Assembly (NCBI RefSeq): GCF_007858255.1
Contig: NZ_VFEU01000004.1
Span: 372,001-436,000 of the forward strand
Length of the DNA: 64,000 nt
Direction: 5' to 3'
Origin: Pseudomonas rhodesiae
GTDB taxonomy: Bacteria; Pseudomonadota; Gammaproteobacteria; Pseudomonadales; Pseudomonadaceae
Shown one piece after another: positions 25,675 through 34,948 of this stretch (position 1 is its first letter; every line of letters begins with the position of its first letter). The notes under the pieces were generated by a model. It did no database searches, was not told where the DNA came from, and worked only from the letters and a program-made list of their open reading frames with translations. A program made the position numbers and the translations under genes.

Positions 25675-27207
25675 ATGCGCTCTCTGACCCTGCACCTGAA
25701 AATCCTCATCACCCTTTTGGTGGTGCTGGGCATTTCGGTCACCGCCTACCAAATCTTCGTGCTGGGCATCCCCGTGACCGAAGACGCCACGGACGACCTG
25801 TGGAACATCGACGCCAAGGTAGAGTTCGTGGCCAGCCCCAAGGACCCGGTCAAGATCCAGATGTTCGTGCCGCCCCTGAGCCGCGACTTCGTCAGCCTCA
25901 ACGAGAGTTTCATCTCCAATAACTACGGGGTCAGCGTCAACCGCATCGACGGCAACCGCAAGGTCACCTGGTCGGCGCGCCGGGCCAAGGGCAACCAGAC
26001 CCTCTACTACCGTTTGGTACTGACCAAGCGTTACAGCGGCGAAAAAACCAAGATCAAAGGCCCGACCTTCCGTGACAGCATCGCTGTGGAAGGCCCGGAG
26101 AAAATCGCCGCCGAAGCCCTGCTGGCGCCGATCCGCCAGCACTCGGCCGACGTCGAGACCTTTATCACCGAAGCCATCAAGCGCACCAACAACCTCAACG
26201 ACGACAACGTGAAGCTGCTGCTGGCTGGCGACCTGTCCACGCCGCACAAGGCCAAGATCGTCGAACTGCTGCTGTCCATCGCCCATGTGCCGGTGGAAAA
26301 GGTCCACACCATCCGCCTGGTCGCCGACCAGCCGCAAACCCCGGAACTGTGGCTGCGCAGCTTCAACGGCAACGACTGGCTGTACTTCAACCCGGAAACC
26401 GGCGAACAGGGCCTGCCCGCCGACCGCCTGCTGTGGTGGACCGGCGATGAAAACCTGATCACCGTCGATGGCGGCAAGAAAGCCATGGTCACCTTCAGCC
26501 TCAACAACAGCGAAATGAACGCCATTCGCCTGGCCAAGCTGACTGACGAGAACACCGACGCCAATTTCCTCGAATACTCGCTGTACGGCCTGCCGCTGCA
26601 GACCCAGCAGACCTTTATGATCATGGTGATGATCCCGATCGGCGTGCTGGTGATCCTGATCCTGCGCAACCTGATCGGCCTGCAGACCCTGGGCACCTTC
26701 ACCCCGGTGCTGATCGCCCTGGCGTTCCGCGAAACACAGCTGGGCTTCGGGATTGTGCTGTTCACCATCATCACGGCGCTGGGGCTGTCCCTGCGTTCGT
26801 ACCTGGAACACTTGAAACTGCAGATGTTGCCGCGCTTGTCGGTGGTGCTGACGTTCGTGGTGGTACTGATCGCCGCAATCAGTCTGTTCAGCCACAAGCT
26901 GGGCCTGGAGCGCGGCTTGTCGGTGGCGCTGTTCCCGATGGTGATCCTGACCATGACCATTGAGCGTCTGTCGATTACCTGGGAAGAACGCGGCGCCAGC
27001 CATGCAATGAAAGTGGCGATCGGTACGCTGTTCGCCGCATCCCTGGCGCACATCATCATGAGCGTGCCGGAGCTGATCTACTTCGTATTTACCTTCCCGG
27101 CGATCCTGCTGATCCTGGTGGGCTTCATGCTGGCCATGGGTCGTTATCGCGGCTACCGCCTGACCGAACTGGTGCGGTTCAAGGCCTTCCTCAAGGCTGA
27201 CTCGTAA
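25675..27207 (+). CDS. Inactive transglutaminase-like protein with 7-TM domain
   Basis: 510 residues. One N-terminal membrane anchor (about 8-30), a periplasmic domain of the transglutaminase fold (about 40-310) and six or seven C-terminal transmembrane helices (about 325-505). I do not see a Cys-His-Asp triad in the transglutaminase region, in line with the family name. It probably acts as a membrane scaffold or sensor that works with the protease and ATP-grasp partners. Its stop overlaps the start of the ATP-grasp gene (27207). Confidence 0.85.
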   Translation: MRSLTLHLKILITLLVVLGISVTAYQIFVLGIPVTEDATDDLWNIDAKVEFVASPKDPVKIQMFVPPLSRDFVSLNESFISNNYGVSVNRIDGNRKVTWSARRAKGNQTLYYRLVLTKRYSGEKTKIKGPTFRDSIAVEGPEKIAAEALLAPIRQHSADVETFITEAIKRTNNLNDDNVKLLLAGDLSTPHKAKIVELLLSIAHVPVEKVHTIRLVADQPQTPELWLRSFNGNDWLYFNPETGEQGLPADRLLWWTGDENLITVDGGKKAMVTFSLNNSEMNAIRLAKLTDENTDANFLEYSLYGLPLQTQQTFMIMVMIPIGVLVILILRNLIGLQTLGTFTPVLIALAFRETQLGFGIVLFTIITALGLSLRSYLEHLKLQMLPRLSVVLTFVVVLIAAISLFSHKLGLERGLSVALFPMVILTMTIERLSITWEERGASHAMKVAIGTLFAASLAHIIMSVPELIYFVFTFPAILLILVGFMLAMGRYRGYRLTELVRFKAFLKADS

Positions 27208-28193
27208 TGTTCGGTTTCTGGAAGACCTGGAAGGCCCTGGAGGCGCGGGGGATCATGGGCATCAACCGGCGTAATGCCGACTACGTGCTCAAGTACAACA
27301 AGCGCAGCCTGTACCCCATTGTGGATGACAAGATCATCACCAAGGAACGGGCGCTGGCGGCCGGCATTCATGTGCCGGAAATGTACGGGGTGATCTCCAC
27401 CGAGAAGGAAATCGACAAGCTCGACGAGATCATCGGCGGGCGCAGCGATTTTGTGATCAAGCCGGCCCAGGGCGCCGGCGGTGACGGCATCCTGGTGGTG
27501 GCCGACCGCTTTGAAGGGCGCTACCGCACGGTATCCGGCAAGATCATCAGCCACGAAGAAATCGAACATCAGATTTCCAGCATTCTTACCGGCCTGTACT
27601 CCCTGGGCGGCCACCGCGACCGCGCGCTGATCGAATACCGCGTGGTGCCCGACCAGATCTTCAAGAGCATCAGCTACGAAGGCGTGCCGGATATCCGCAT
27701 CATCGTGCTGATGGGTTACCCGGTAATGGCCATGCTACGGCTGCCGACCCGGCAGTCCGGCGGCAAGGCCAACCTGCACCAGGGCGCAATCGGCGTGGGC
27801 GTCGACCTCGCCACCGGCCTGACCCTGCGCGGCACCTGGCTGAACAACATCATCACCAAACACCCGGACACCACAAACGCGGTGGATGGCGTGCAACTGC
27901 CCAACTGGGACGGCTTCATGAAGCTCGCAGCGGGCTGCTACGAACTGTGTGGGCTGGGCTATATCGGTGTCGACATGGTGCTCGACCAGGAGAAAGGCCC
28001 GCTGATCCTGGAGCTGAACGCGCGGCCGGGGCTGAACATCCAGATCGCCAACGACTGCGGCCTGACCTTGCGCACCCATGCGGTAGAAGCACGCCTGGAA
28101 GAACTCAAGGCTACCGGCGTGACAGAAACCGTGGAAGAGCGGGTGAAGTTCGTGCAGGCAATGTTCGGGCATATTCCCCCGGTGGAAGGCTGA
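27207..28193 (+). CDS. RimK-like alpha-L-glutamate ligase family ATP-grasp protein
   Basis: 328 residues with ATP-grasp features: FVIKPAQGAGGDGI (ATP-binding loop), IEYRVVPDQIF, GYPVMAMLRLPT and the metal-binding LILELNARPGLNIQIAN near the C-terminus. Enzymes of this fold ligate amino acids to a carboxylate with ATP. It overlaps the preceding gene by one base and is cytoplasmic, while the two partners are membrane or periplasmic, which suggests a product moved across the membrane. Acceptor is not known. Confidence 0.88.
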   Translation: MFGFWKTWKALEARGIMGINRRNADYVLKYNKRSLYPIVDDKIITKERALAAGIHVPEMYGVISTEKEIDKLDEIIGGRSDFVIKPAQGAGGDGILVVADRFEGRYRTVSGKIISHEEIEHQISSILTGLYSLGGHRDRALIEYRVVPDQIFKSISYEGVPDIRIIVLMGYPVMAMLRLPTRQSGGKANLHQGAIGVGVDLATGLTLRGTWLNNIITKHPDTTNAVDGVQLPNWDGFMKLAAGCYELCGLGYIGVDMVLDQEKGPLILELNARPGLNIQIANDCGLTLRTHAVEARLEELKATGVTETVEERVKFVQAMFGHIPPVEG

Positions 28194-28224
28194 TCCGAAC
28201 GCTCCATCTGTCTATCCCCGACAT

Positions 28225-28251
28225 CCCCCCTAGGAGCAAATCCTACGGGGG
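28225..28251. terminator. Strong inverted repeat after the ATP-grasp gene
   Basis: CCCCCTAGGA (about 28226-28235) pairs with TCCTACGGGGG (28241-28251) around GCAAA with one mismatch. No T run follows, so termination is possible but not certain; it separates the triad from pabB. Confidence 0.5.
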
Positions 28252-28292
28252 ACTACAATCCCCTCCCCCGCGCCCTGGCTGATCCACCCCGC

Positions 28293-29636
28293 ATGTCGAC
28301 CTGCACCGTTTACCCGCTGCCCTACCGGGCCAACCCCGCCGAGTATTTCGCGGCGATTCGCCACGCGCCCGGCGCGGTACTGCTCGACAGCGGCCGCCCG
28401 GCTGCGGACCGCGGCCGCTATGACCTGCTCAGCGCTTGGCCACAAGCCACGTTGACGGTTTCGCCTGATGAAAGCGGCAGCGATTTCCTGCAACGCTTGC
28501 GGGAAAACCTCGCGCTGTTGGGTAAGGCAGAGCTTCCGGCCGGATATGAGCTGCCGTTCGCCGGCGGTTTGATCGGTTACCTGAGTTACGACTTTGGCCG
28601 GCATTTGGAGCAAATGCCGCACCTGGCGGTGGACGATCTGCATCTGCCGGACGCGCGTTTAGGCCTGTACGCCTGGGCGCTGGTCAGTGATCACCAGGCG
28701 CAAACCAGCCAACTGGTGTTCCACCCCACGCTGGCCGACAGCAAGCGACAGCGCCTGATCGCGCTGTTCAACTCATTACCCAAGGCTGCTGCGGCCACCT
28801 TTGCCTTGCAGGGGCCGATGACACCGGACATCAGCGCCGAGGCCTATCGCCAGGCCATCGTGCGTATCCATGACTATATCCAGGCCGGTGACTGCTACCA
28901 GGTCAACTTCGCCCAGCGCTTTCGCGCGCCGTGCAGCGGCGATCCCTGGGCCGCTTACTGCGCGCTGCGTGAAGCCTGCCCGACGCCGTTTTCCGGGTTC
29001 CAGAGCCTGCCCGACCACGGCGCGGTGCTGAGCCTGTCGCCGGAGCGTTTCGTACACATCAGTGCGCGCCGGGTCGAAACCCGCCCGATCAAAGGCACCC
29101 GCCCGCGCGGCCTGACACCCGAAGAAGATGCCGCCCACGCCGCCGAACTGCTGAGCAGCCCCAAGGACCGCGCGGAAAACCTGATGATCGTCGACCTGCT
29201 GCGCAACGACCTGGGCCGTACCTGCCGCACCGGCTCGGTCAGCGTGCCGGAGTTGTTCAGCCTGGAAAGCTACCCCAACGTGCATCACTTGGTCAGCAGC
29301 GTGATCGGCACCCTCGCCGACGACAAGGACGCCCTGGACCTGATCGCCGGCAGCTTCCCCGGCGGCTCCATCACCGGCGCACCGAAAATCCGCGCGATGC
29401 AAATCATCGACGAACTGGAACCGACCCGGCGCGGCCTGTACTGCGGCTCGCTGATGTACCTGGACGTACGCGGCGAGATGGACAGCTCGATTGCCATCCG
29501 CAGCCTGTTGGTCAAGGACGGGCAAGTGTGCTGCTGGGGCGGCGGCGGGATCGTCGCGGACTCGCAGTGGGAAGCGGAGTATCAGGAATCGTTGACCAAG
29601 GTGCGGGTGTTGTTGCGGACGTTGGAAGGGTTGTAG
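28293..29636 (+). CDS. pabB: Aminodeoxychorismate synthase component I
   Basis: 447 residues of the chorismate-utilising family. It makes 4-amino-4-deoxychorismate for folate, with PabA supplying ammonia. Motifs: IQAGDCYQVNFAQRF, RPIKGTRPRG, LMIVDLLRNDLGR, PGGSITGAPKIRAMQIIDELEP and GGGIVADSQWEAEYQE. The PIKGT motif (Lys) is the PabB version rather than the PIAGT of TrpE. The start ATG at 28293 lacks an obvious SD. It is not linked to other folate genes here. Confidence 0.95.
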   Translation: MSTCTVYPLPYRANPAEYFAAIRHAPGAVLLDSGRPAADRGRYDLLSAWPQATLTVSPDESGSDFLQRLRENLALLGKAELPAGYELPFAGGLIGYLSYDFGRHLEQMPHLAVDDLHLPDARLGLYAWALVSDHQAQTSQLVFHPTLADSKRQRLIALFNSLPKAAAATFALQGPMTPDISAEAYRQAIVRIHDYIQAGDCYQVNFAQRFRAPCSGDPWAAYCALREACPTPFSGFQSLPDHGAVLSLSPERFVHISARRVETRPIKGTRPRGLTPEEDAAHAAELLSSPKDRAENLMIVDLLRNDLGRTCRTGSVSVPELFSLESYPNVHHLVSSVIGTLADDKDALDLIAGSFPGGSITGAPKIRAMQIIDELEPTRRGLYCGSLMYLDVRGEMDSSIAIRSLLVKDGQVCCWGGGGIVADSQWEAEYQESLTKVRVLLRTLEGL

Positions 29637-29650
29637 GCGCTGGAAAGTTC

Positions 29651-29715
29651 ATCGGGGCAAGCCCCCTCTCTCCTGGACCTGCTGCATTCAGGTGGGAGGG
29701 GGCTTGCCCCCGATT
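29651..29715. repeat. Pair of oppositely oriented REP elements
   Basis: ATCGGGGCAAGCCCCCTC and, about 25 bases on, GGTGGGAGGGGGCTTGCCCC form a two-unit REP cluster between the convergent genes pabB and thrH. Confidence 0.85.
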
Positions 29716-29740
29716 GGGCCTTCAGCCGCGCTGCAAAGCT

Positions 29741-30370
29741 TTAAAGACTCAACGACCGATTCGACGCCTTGATAAATTCCTGCTTCAACGCCTCGAACGT
29801 ATGCACCGCCGGAAACTGCGGGAATTCGCGGATCACATTGTCCGGCGCATGGAACAAGATCCCCTGGTCAGCTTCGCCCAGCATGCTGGTGTCGTTGTAG
29901 GAATCGCCGGCGGCGATCACGCGGTAGTACAGGCTCTTGAAGGCCAGGACCGACTGACGCTTGGGGTCTTTCTGGCGCAGTTGGTAACTCACCACGCGGT
30001 CTGTCTCGTCGGTGATGAGGCGGTGGCACAGCAACGTCGGGAAGCCCAGCTGGCGCATCAGCGGTTGGGAAAATTCGTAGAAGGTGTCGGACAGAATCAC
30101 CACCTGGAAGCGCTCGCGCAGCCAGTTGACGAACTCGACGGCACCGTCCAGCGGCTTGAGGGTGGCGATCACGGCCTGGATGTCGGCAAGCTTCAGGCCG
30201 TGTTCGTCGAGAATGCGCAGGCGCTGTTTCATCAGCACGTCGTAGTCGGGAATGTCCCGGGTGGTGGCCCGCAAGGCTTCGATACCGGTTTTTTCGGCGA
30301 AGGCGATCCAGATTTCCGGCACCAGCACCCCTTCCAGGTCAAGACAGGCAATTTCCACAAGACACTCCAT
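29741..30370 (-). CDS. thrH: ThrH phosphoserine/homoserine phosphotransferase
   Basis: 209 residues from ATG at 30370. HAD motif I LDLEGVLVPE (Asp nucleophile), motif II LSDTFYEFSQP, motif III lysine in the LRQKDPKRQ stretch and motif IV AAGDSYNDTSML are all present. ThrH of pseudomonads moves phosphate from phosphoserine to homoserine, so it can serve both serine and threonine synthesis. Divergent from cysH with 139 bases between starts. Confidence 0.93.
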   Translation of the reverse strand: MECLVEIACLDLEGVLVPEIWIAFAEKTGIEALRATTRDIPDYDVLMKQRLRILDEHGLKLADIQAVIATLKPLDGAVEFVNWLRERFQVVILSDTFYEFSQPLMRQLGFPTLLCHRLITDETDRVVSYQLRQKDPKRQSVLAFKSLYYRVIAAGDSYNDTSMLGEADQGILFHAPDNVIREFPQFPAVHTFEALKQEFIKASNRSLSL

Positions 30371-30509
30371 TTTGGTGTTATTGGTTGAGCGAGCAAAAGG
30401 ATTGCCGAACTCTAGCGATTCAAGCCCGAAGCCGCAACGCAGGGCGGATTTTGATACCATCGCCCACCTATAGAGCGCTCAGCGCCACTGACCTGCAGGA
30501 ACCGTGCTG

Positions 30510-31244
30510 ATGAACCAAGCCTTCGATGTCGCTGAACTCGCCGCGACCTATGCCAACAAATCCGCCCAGGACATCCTCAAGCTGGCATTCAGCCAGTTCG
30601 GCGACGACCTGTGGATCTCTTTCAGCGGCGCCGAGGATGTGGTGCTGGTGGACATGGCCTGGAAGCTGAACAAGAACGTCAAAGTGTTCAGCCTCGATAC
30701 CGGCCGCCTGCACCCGGAGACCTACCGGTTTATCGAGCAGGTGCGTGAGTTCTACAAGATCGACATCGAACTGATCTCGCCGGACCAGAGCAAGCTGGAA
30801 CCCTTCGTCAAGGAAAAGGGCCTGTTCAGTTTTTATAAGGACGGCCACGGCGAATGCTGCGGCATCCGCAAGATCGAACCGCTGCGGCGCAAGCTCGCTG
30901 GCGTCAGCGCTTGGGCCACCGGCCAGCGCCGCGACCAGAGCCCCGGCACACGCAGCCAGGTGGCGGTGCTGGAGATCGACACAGCGTTTTCCACCCCGGA
31001 ACGCACCTTGTACAAGTTCAACCCCCTGGCGCAGATGAGCAGCGAAGAAATCTGGGGCTACATCCGCATGCTGGAGCTGCCCTACAACAGCTTGCACGAG
31101 CGCGGTTTTATCAGCATCGGCTGCGAGCCGTGCACCCGCCCGGTGCTACCGAACCAGCACGAACGCGAAGGGCGTTGGTGGTGGGAAGAAGCCACGCAAA
31201 AAGAATGCGGGCTGCACGCTGGGAATATCATCAGCAAAGCCTAA
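30510..31244 (+). CDS. cysH: Adenylyl-sulfate reductase (thioredoxin)
   Basis: 244 residues, PAPS/APS reductase family: PP-loop [15 protein letters not shown], catalytic KECGLH near the C-terminus (C233). It has the C116-C117 pair and C205-x-x-C208, the CC...CxxC set that holds a [4Fe-4S] cluster and marks APS-type enzymes, as usual in Pseudomonas. It reduces APS to sulfite in sulfate assimilation. Start at ATG 30510 (AGGA nine bases upstream); GTG at 30504 is less likely. Confidence 0.95.
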   Translation: MNQAFDVAELAATYANKSAQDILKLAFSQFGDDLWISFSGAEDVVLVDMAWKLNKNVKVFSLDTGRLHPETYRFIEQVREFYKIDIELISPDQSKLEPFVKEKGLFSFYKDGHGECCGIRKIEPLRRKLAGVSAWATGQRRDQSPGTRSQVAVLEIDTAFSTPERTLYKFNPLAQMSSEEIWGYIRMLELPYNSLHERGFISIGCEPCTRPVLPNQHEREGRWWWEEATQKECGLHAGNIISKA

Positions 31245-31262
31245 GGGCTGACGCAGTTAAAT

Positions 31263-31352
31263 AGGTGGGAGGGGGCTTGCCCCCGATAACGGTGGATCAG
31301 CCAACTGAGTGGTGACTGACACTGGGCTATCGGGGGCTAGCCCCCTCCCACA
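31263..31352. repeat. Two-unit REP cluster downstream of cysH
   Basis: GGTGGGAGGGGGCTTGCCCC at the left and GGGGGCTAGCCCCCTCCCAC at the right, about 50 bases apart and head to head. The two together could fold into a long stem. They occupy the first part of the 468-base gap between cysH and the NCS1 gene; the remainder is AT-richer promoter DNA. Confidence 0.9.
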
Positions 31353-31603
31353 TTTGTTTTAAGTTTGACGTCTAGATGTACACACACCTGTAACCATAGG
31401 TGCCATTTATGTGTGCAATCCTCATAAATTCGCACCATAACGTAACACCTGCTCCGCATCATCCTGCGTACTGGCGAATAGCCCCTCTTCAACAGAAAAA
31501 TAAATAGCTGTTCAAACGGTCAATTTATATTGCTTTGAATTCAGCCAGTTATTTGCCTCACCTCTAAAAACGAAATTACCTACAGTTTTGATATGCCAAA
31601 AAC

Positions 31604-31645
31604 TGGCACACATGTGGCTTAAGGTGAAAAGTGCTTTGTATACAA
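31604..31645 (+). promoter_or_regulatory. Candidate sigma-54 promoter and TTGTATACAA operator of the NCS1 transporter gene
   Basis: TGGCAC-N5-TGGCT at 31604-31619 has GG and GC exactly 12 bases apart as in -24/-12 promoters (consensus TGGCACG-N4-TTGCW; two mismatches). A perfect palindrome TTGTATACAA at 31636-31645 begins about where transcription would start and may be a repressor site. It fits a nitrogen-scavenging transporter. Inferred from pattern only. Confidence 0.5.
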
Positions 31646-31712
31646 TTAATACAAAACCTACATACACTTTGCCATCCGCGGCGTTGCTGCAGATGCTTTG
31701 GAGCCTGCCGGA

Positions 31713-33242
31713 ATGCGTACAAGCCTCTCGAATAACATCGCACTGGATCTGCCCTCCTCCGCCCTGAACCACCCGGCCTCAGATCCTGGCCCGCTGGTAC
31801 TGAGCCCACGCCTGCACAACAAGGACCTGGCGCCGACCAAGGCGCAAGGCCGCCGCTGGGGGCGCTACAGCATCTTTGCGCTGTGGACCAATGACGTGCA
31901 TAACATCGCCAACTATTCATTCGCGATCGGCCTATACGCCTTGGGCCTGGGCGGTTGGCAGATTCTGCTGTCTCTGGGCATCGGCGCGGCGCTGGTGTAC
32001 TTCTTTATGAACCTGTCGGGGTATATGGGGCAAAAAACCGGCGTGCCGTTTCCGGTGATCAGCCGCATCAGCTTCGGCATCCACGGGGCGCAGATTCCAG
32101 CGCTGATCCGTGCGGTGATCGCGATTGCCTGGTTCGGTATCCAGACCTACCTGGCTTCGGTGGTTTTCCGCGTACTGCTTATGGCGATTCACCCAGGCTT
32201 TGCCGACTACGACCACAACTCGATCCTCGGCCTGTCGACCCTGGGCTGGGTGTGTTTCGTGGCGATCTGGTTCGTGCAACTGGTGATCCTGGCCTACGGC
32301 ATGGAAATGGTGCGGCGCTATGAAGGGTTCGCAGGCCCCGTGATTTTGGTGACCATGGCCGCGCTGGCCGGTTGGATGTACTTCCAAGTGGACGGCCATA
32401 TTGCCTGGTCGGTGCGCGAGCCGCTGAGCGGCGGTGAGATGTGGCGCAATATCTTTGCCGGCGGCGCGCTGTGGCTGGCGATCTACGGCACGCTGATCCT
32501 CAACTTCTGCGACTTCGCCCGTTCTTCGCCGTGCCGCAAAACCATCGTGGTCGGCAACTTCTGGGGCCTGCCGGTAAATATCCTGGTGTTCGCCGCCATC
32601 ACCGTGCTGCTGTGCGGCGGGCAGTTTCAACTCAATGGCCGCGTGATCGAGAGCCCCACCGAGATCATCGCAGCGATCCCCAATACCGTGTTCCTGGTGC
32701 TCGGTTGCCTGGCGTTCCTGATCGTGACCGTGGCGGTGAATATCATGGCCAACTTTGTGGCGCCGGCCTTCGTACTGAGCAACCTGGCGCCCAAGTACCT
32801 GAACTTCCGCCGCGCCGGACTGATCAGCGCCACGGTGGCGGTGCTGATCCTGCCGTGGAACCTCTACAACAGCCCGCTGGTAATTGTGTACTTCCTTTCG
32901 GGCCTGGGCGCACTGCTGGGGCCGTTGTACGGCGTGATCATGGTCGATTACTGGCTGATCCGAAAAAGCCAGGTGAACGTACCGCAGCTCTACAGCGAAG
33001 ACCCGCAAGGCGCTTATTACTACAGCCGCGGGGTCAATTTGCGTGCGGTGGCGGCGTTTATTCCGGCGGCGGTGATCGCCATTCTGCTGGCCCTGCTGCC
33101 GGGCTTCGCCAGCGTCTCGCCCTTTTCCTGGTTGTTTGGCGCCGGTATTGCAGGGCTGCTGTACCGGCTGATCGCCAAGCGCCAGCCTTTCTATGCCGAT
33201 GTCAGCGGCGAAAGCATTGCAGTCGATAACGTCAGTCATTAA
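31713..33242 (+). CDS. NCS1-family transporter (hydantoin/allantoin/nucleobase type)
   Basis: 509 residues with about 12 membrane helices; begins MRTSLSNNIALDLP and has the NCS1 signature around LWTNDVHNIANYSFAIGLYA (split by helix 1) and DYWLIRKSQVNV. The family moves hydantoins, allantoin, purines, cytosine or thiamine with Na+ or H+. The next gene is a hydantoin/Asp-Glu racemase homologue 13 bases downstream, so a hydantoin- or ureide-type substrate is likely. Start at ATG 31713 with GGAG nine bases upstream. Confidence 0.9.
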   Translation: MRTSLSNNIALDLPSSALNHPASDPGPLVLSPRLHNKDLAPTKAQGRRWGRYSIFALWTNDVHNIANYSFAIGLYALGLGGWQILLSLGIGAALVYFFMNLSGYMGQKTGVPFPVISRISFGIHGAQIPALIRAVIAIAWFGIQTYLASVVFRVLLMAIHPGFADYDHNSILGLSTLGWVCFVAIWFVQLVILAYGMEMVRRYEGFAGPVILVTMAALAGWMYFQVDGHIAWSVREPLSGGEMWRNIFAGGALWLAIYGTLILNFCDFARSSPCRKTIVVGNFWGLPVNILVFAAITVLLCGGQFQLNGRVIESPTEIIAAIPNTVFLVLGCLAFLIVTVAVNIMANFVAPAFVLSNLAPKYLNFRRAGLISATVAVLILPWNLYNSPLVIVYFLSGLGALLGPLYGVIMVDYWLIRKSQVNVPQLYSEDPQGAYYYSRGVNLRAVAAFIPAAVIAILLALLPGFASVSPFSWLFGAGIAGLLYRLIAKRQPFYADVSGESIAVDNVSH

Positions 33243-33255
33243 TCAAGGACACCCC

Positions 33256-33984
33256 ATGCGCATCCTCGTGGTCAACGTCAACACCACCGCTTCCATCACC
33301 GACACCATTGCCGAGCAGGCGCGGGCCGTGGCCGCACCGGGCACTGAGATTGTCGGGCTCACCCCGTATTTCGGCGCCGAATCGGTGGAAGGCAATTTCG
33401 AAAGCTACCTGGCCGCCATCGCCGTGATGGACCGCGTGATGGCCTATGACCAGCCGTTCGATGCGGTCATCCAGGCCGGCTACGGCGAACATGGGCGCGA
33501 AGGCCTGCAGGAGTTGCTCGACGTGCCGGTGGTGGACATCACCGAAGCGGCCGCCAGCACCGCGATGTTCCTTGGCCATGCCTACTCGGTGGTCACCACT
33601 CTGGATCGCACCGTGCCGTTGATCGAAGACCGCCTGAAGCTCGCCGGCCTCTATGCCCGCTGCGCCTCGGTACGCGCCAGTGGCATGGCCGTGCTGGAAC
33701 TGGAAGAAGACCCGCTGGCCGCCATGGAGGCCATCGTGCGCCAGGCCGAACTGGCCATCCACGAGGACAAGGCCGAGGTGATCTGCCTGGGCTGCGGCGG
33801 CATGGCCGGGCTGGATGAGCAGATTCGCCAGCGTACCGGCGTGCCGGTGGTGGACGGCGTAACGGCGGCCGTGACCATTGCCGAATCGCTGGTACGCCTG
33901 GGGTTGTCGACCTCGAAGATCAGGACCTATGCCACGCCAAGGCCGAAGAAAGTGATCGGTTGGCCGGGGATGTCCGGGCGCTAG
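33256..33984 (+). CDS. Asp/Glu/hydantoin racemase family protein
   Basis: 242 residues from ATG at 33256 (AAGGA upstream). The family uses two cysteines on opposite faces of the substrate. The second is kept (C180 in CLGCGGM), but the place of the first, near residue 75, reads VIQAGYGEHG, with Gly where hydantoin racemases usually have Cys (ACFGD). The protein may therefore be a one-base racemase, a different lyase/isomerase, or inactive for racemisation. Likely co-transcribed with the NCS1 transporter gene. I would call it hydantoin racemase-like only. Confidence 0.82.
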   Translation: MRILVVNVNTTASITDTIAEQARAVAAPGTEIVGLTPYFGAESVEGNFESYLAAIAVMDRVMAYDQPFDAVIQAGYGEHGREGLQELLDVPVVDITEAAASTAMFLGHAYSVVTTLDRTVPLIEDRLKLAGLYARCASVRASGMAVLELEEDPLAAMEAIVRQAELAIHEDKAEVICLGCGGMAGLDEQIRQRTGVPVVDGVTAAVTIAESLVRLGLSTSKIRTYATPRPKKVIGWPGMSGR

Positions 33985-33997
33985 GCCCGCGCTTCGA

Positions 33998-34921
33998 TTA
34001 AACCGCGCTAAAGCGCTGCCCCAGGCGCTGCTCGGCAAACTGCTCGATGATGAAATCCACAAATGCCCGGGTCTTGCCGGGCAGCAGCTTGTGCTCGGCG
34101 TAGTAGATGGAAATATTGCCGTCGTCCACATACCACTCAGGCAGCACCCGTACCACCGCGCCGCTGTCCAGAAACGGCACGGCCATGGGCATGCTCACCA
34201 GCGCAATACCCAGGCCCTGGGCGCTGGCGCAGCAGGCGGCTTCGGAGTCGCTCAAGGTCATGCGCGGTTTGAGCGTCAGGGGGCGTTGCTCACGGTCGGG
34301 ACCGGTCAATTGCCAGGTGCGCACGCGGCCGGTCTGCGGCGAGCGGATCAGGATACCCAAGCAGCGCCCCAGGTCTTCGGGCCCCTGCACCGGCGGGCGT
34401 TTGGCCAGGTAATCCGGCGACGCCACCAACACCCGATGGGCCGGCGCCAGTTTGCGCGCCACCACGCCCTGGGGCAGTTCGAAGCCGCCACCGATGGCCG
34501 CATCGAAGCCTTGGCCGATCAGGTCCACCTGGCGATTATCGAAGTGCCAGTCCGGGCTGATATCCGGGTAGCGTTCAGTGAATCGTCCCAGCAGCGGCAT
34601 CACATAACGATTACCAAACACCGTGCCCATGCTCACCTTGAGTGTGCCCACCGGCCGCCCCTCGGCGCTGGCCAGGTTGGCCACGGCGTTCTGGATGGTG
34701 ATAAGGCTTGCGCTGACTTCATCGAGGAACAGCTTGCCGGCTTCGGTGAGGGTCAGGCGCCGCGTGCTGCGCTGAAACAGGCGCACGCCGAGGCGCGCTT
34801 CAAGCTTGGCCACGCTTTTGCCCACCGCCGCCGGGGTCAGGCTCAAGTGCCGCGCAGCCTCGGCAAAGCTGCCGCCTTCGGCGCTGCGCACAAAGCATTC
34901 GATACTGCCAAAGCTTTCCAT
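33998..34921 (-). CDS. LysR-family transcriptional regulator
   Basis: 307 residues. The HTH is at about 5-62 (GSFAEAARHLSLTPAAVGKSVAKLEARLGVRLF, broken here by the recognition helix) followed by a LysR substrate-binding domain. It is divergent from the SDR gene (126 bases between starts) with an inverted repeat between them, so it probably controls that oxidoreductase. It ends 13 bases from the racemase gene, convergent. Confidence 0.9.
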   Translation of the reverse strand: MESFGSIECFVRSAEGGSFAEAARHLSLTPAAVGKSVAKLEARLGVRLFQRSTRRLTLTEAGKLFLDEVSASLITIQNAVANLASAEGRPVGTLKVSMGTVFGNRYVMPLLGRFTERYPDISPDWHFDNRQVDLIGQGFDAAIGGGFELPQGVVARKLAPAHRVLVASPDYLAKRPPVQGPEDLGRCLGILIRSPQTGRVRTWQLTGPDREQRPLTLKPRMTLSDSEAACCASAQGLGIALVSMPMAVPFLDSGAVVRVLPEWYVDDGNISIYYAEHKLLPGKTRAFVDFIIEQFAEQRLGQRFSAV

Positions 34922-34933
34922 ACCGCCTCACCC

Positions 34934-34948
34934 TAAACTTTTGGTTTA
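34934..34948. promoter_or_regulatory. Candidate LysR box between the LysR and SDR genes
   Basis: TAAAC-TTTTG-GTTTA is a perfect 5-bp inverted repeat with a 5-base spacer, lying 12 bases upstream of the LysR start, in the shape of LysR-type operators. Confidence 0.55.

Noticed and set aside
31263..31352. Repeat pair that might be a CRISPR fragment
   Set aside because: Only two units, inverted not direct, and they match REP elements found throughout the window.
33998..34921. LysR gene as regulator of the NCS1/racemase pair
   Set aside because: It is convergent with the racemase and its divergent partner with a LysR-type box is the SDR gene; control of both is possible but not supported.
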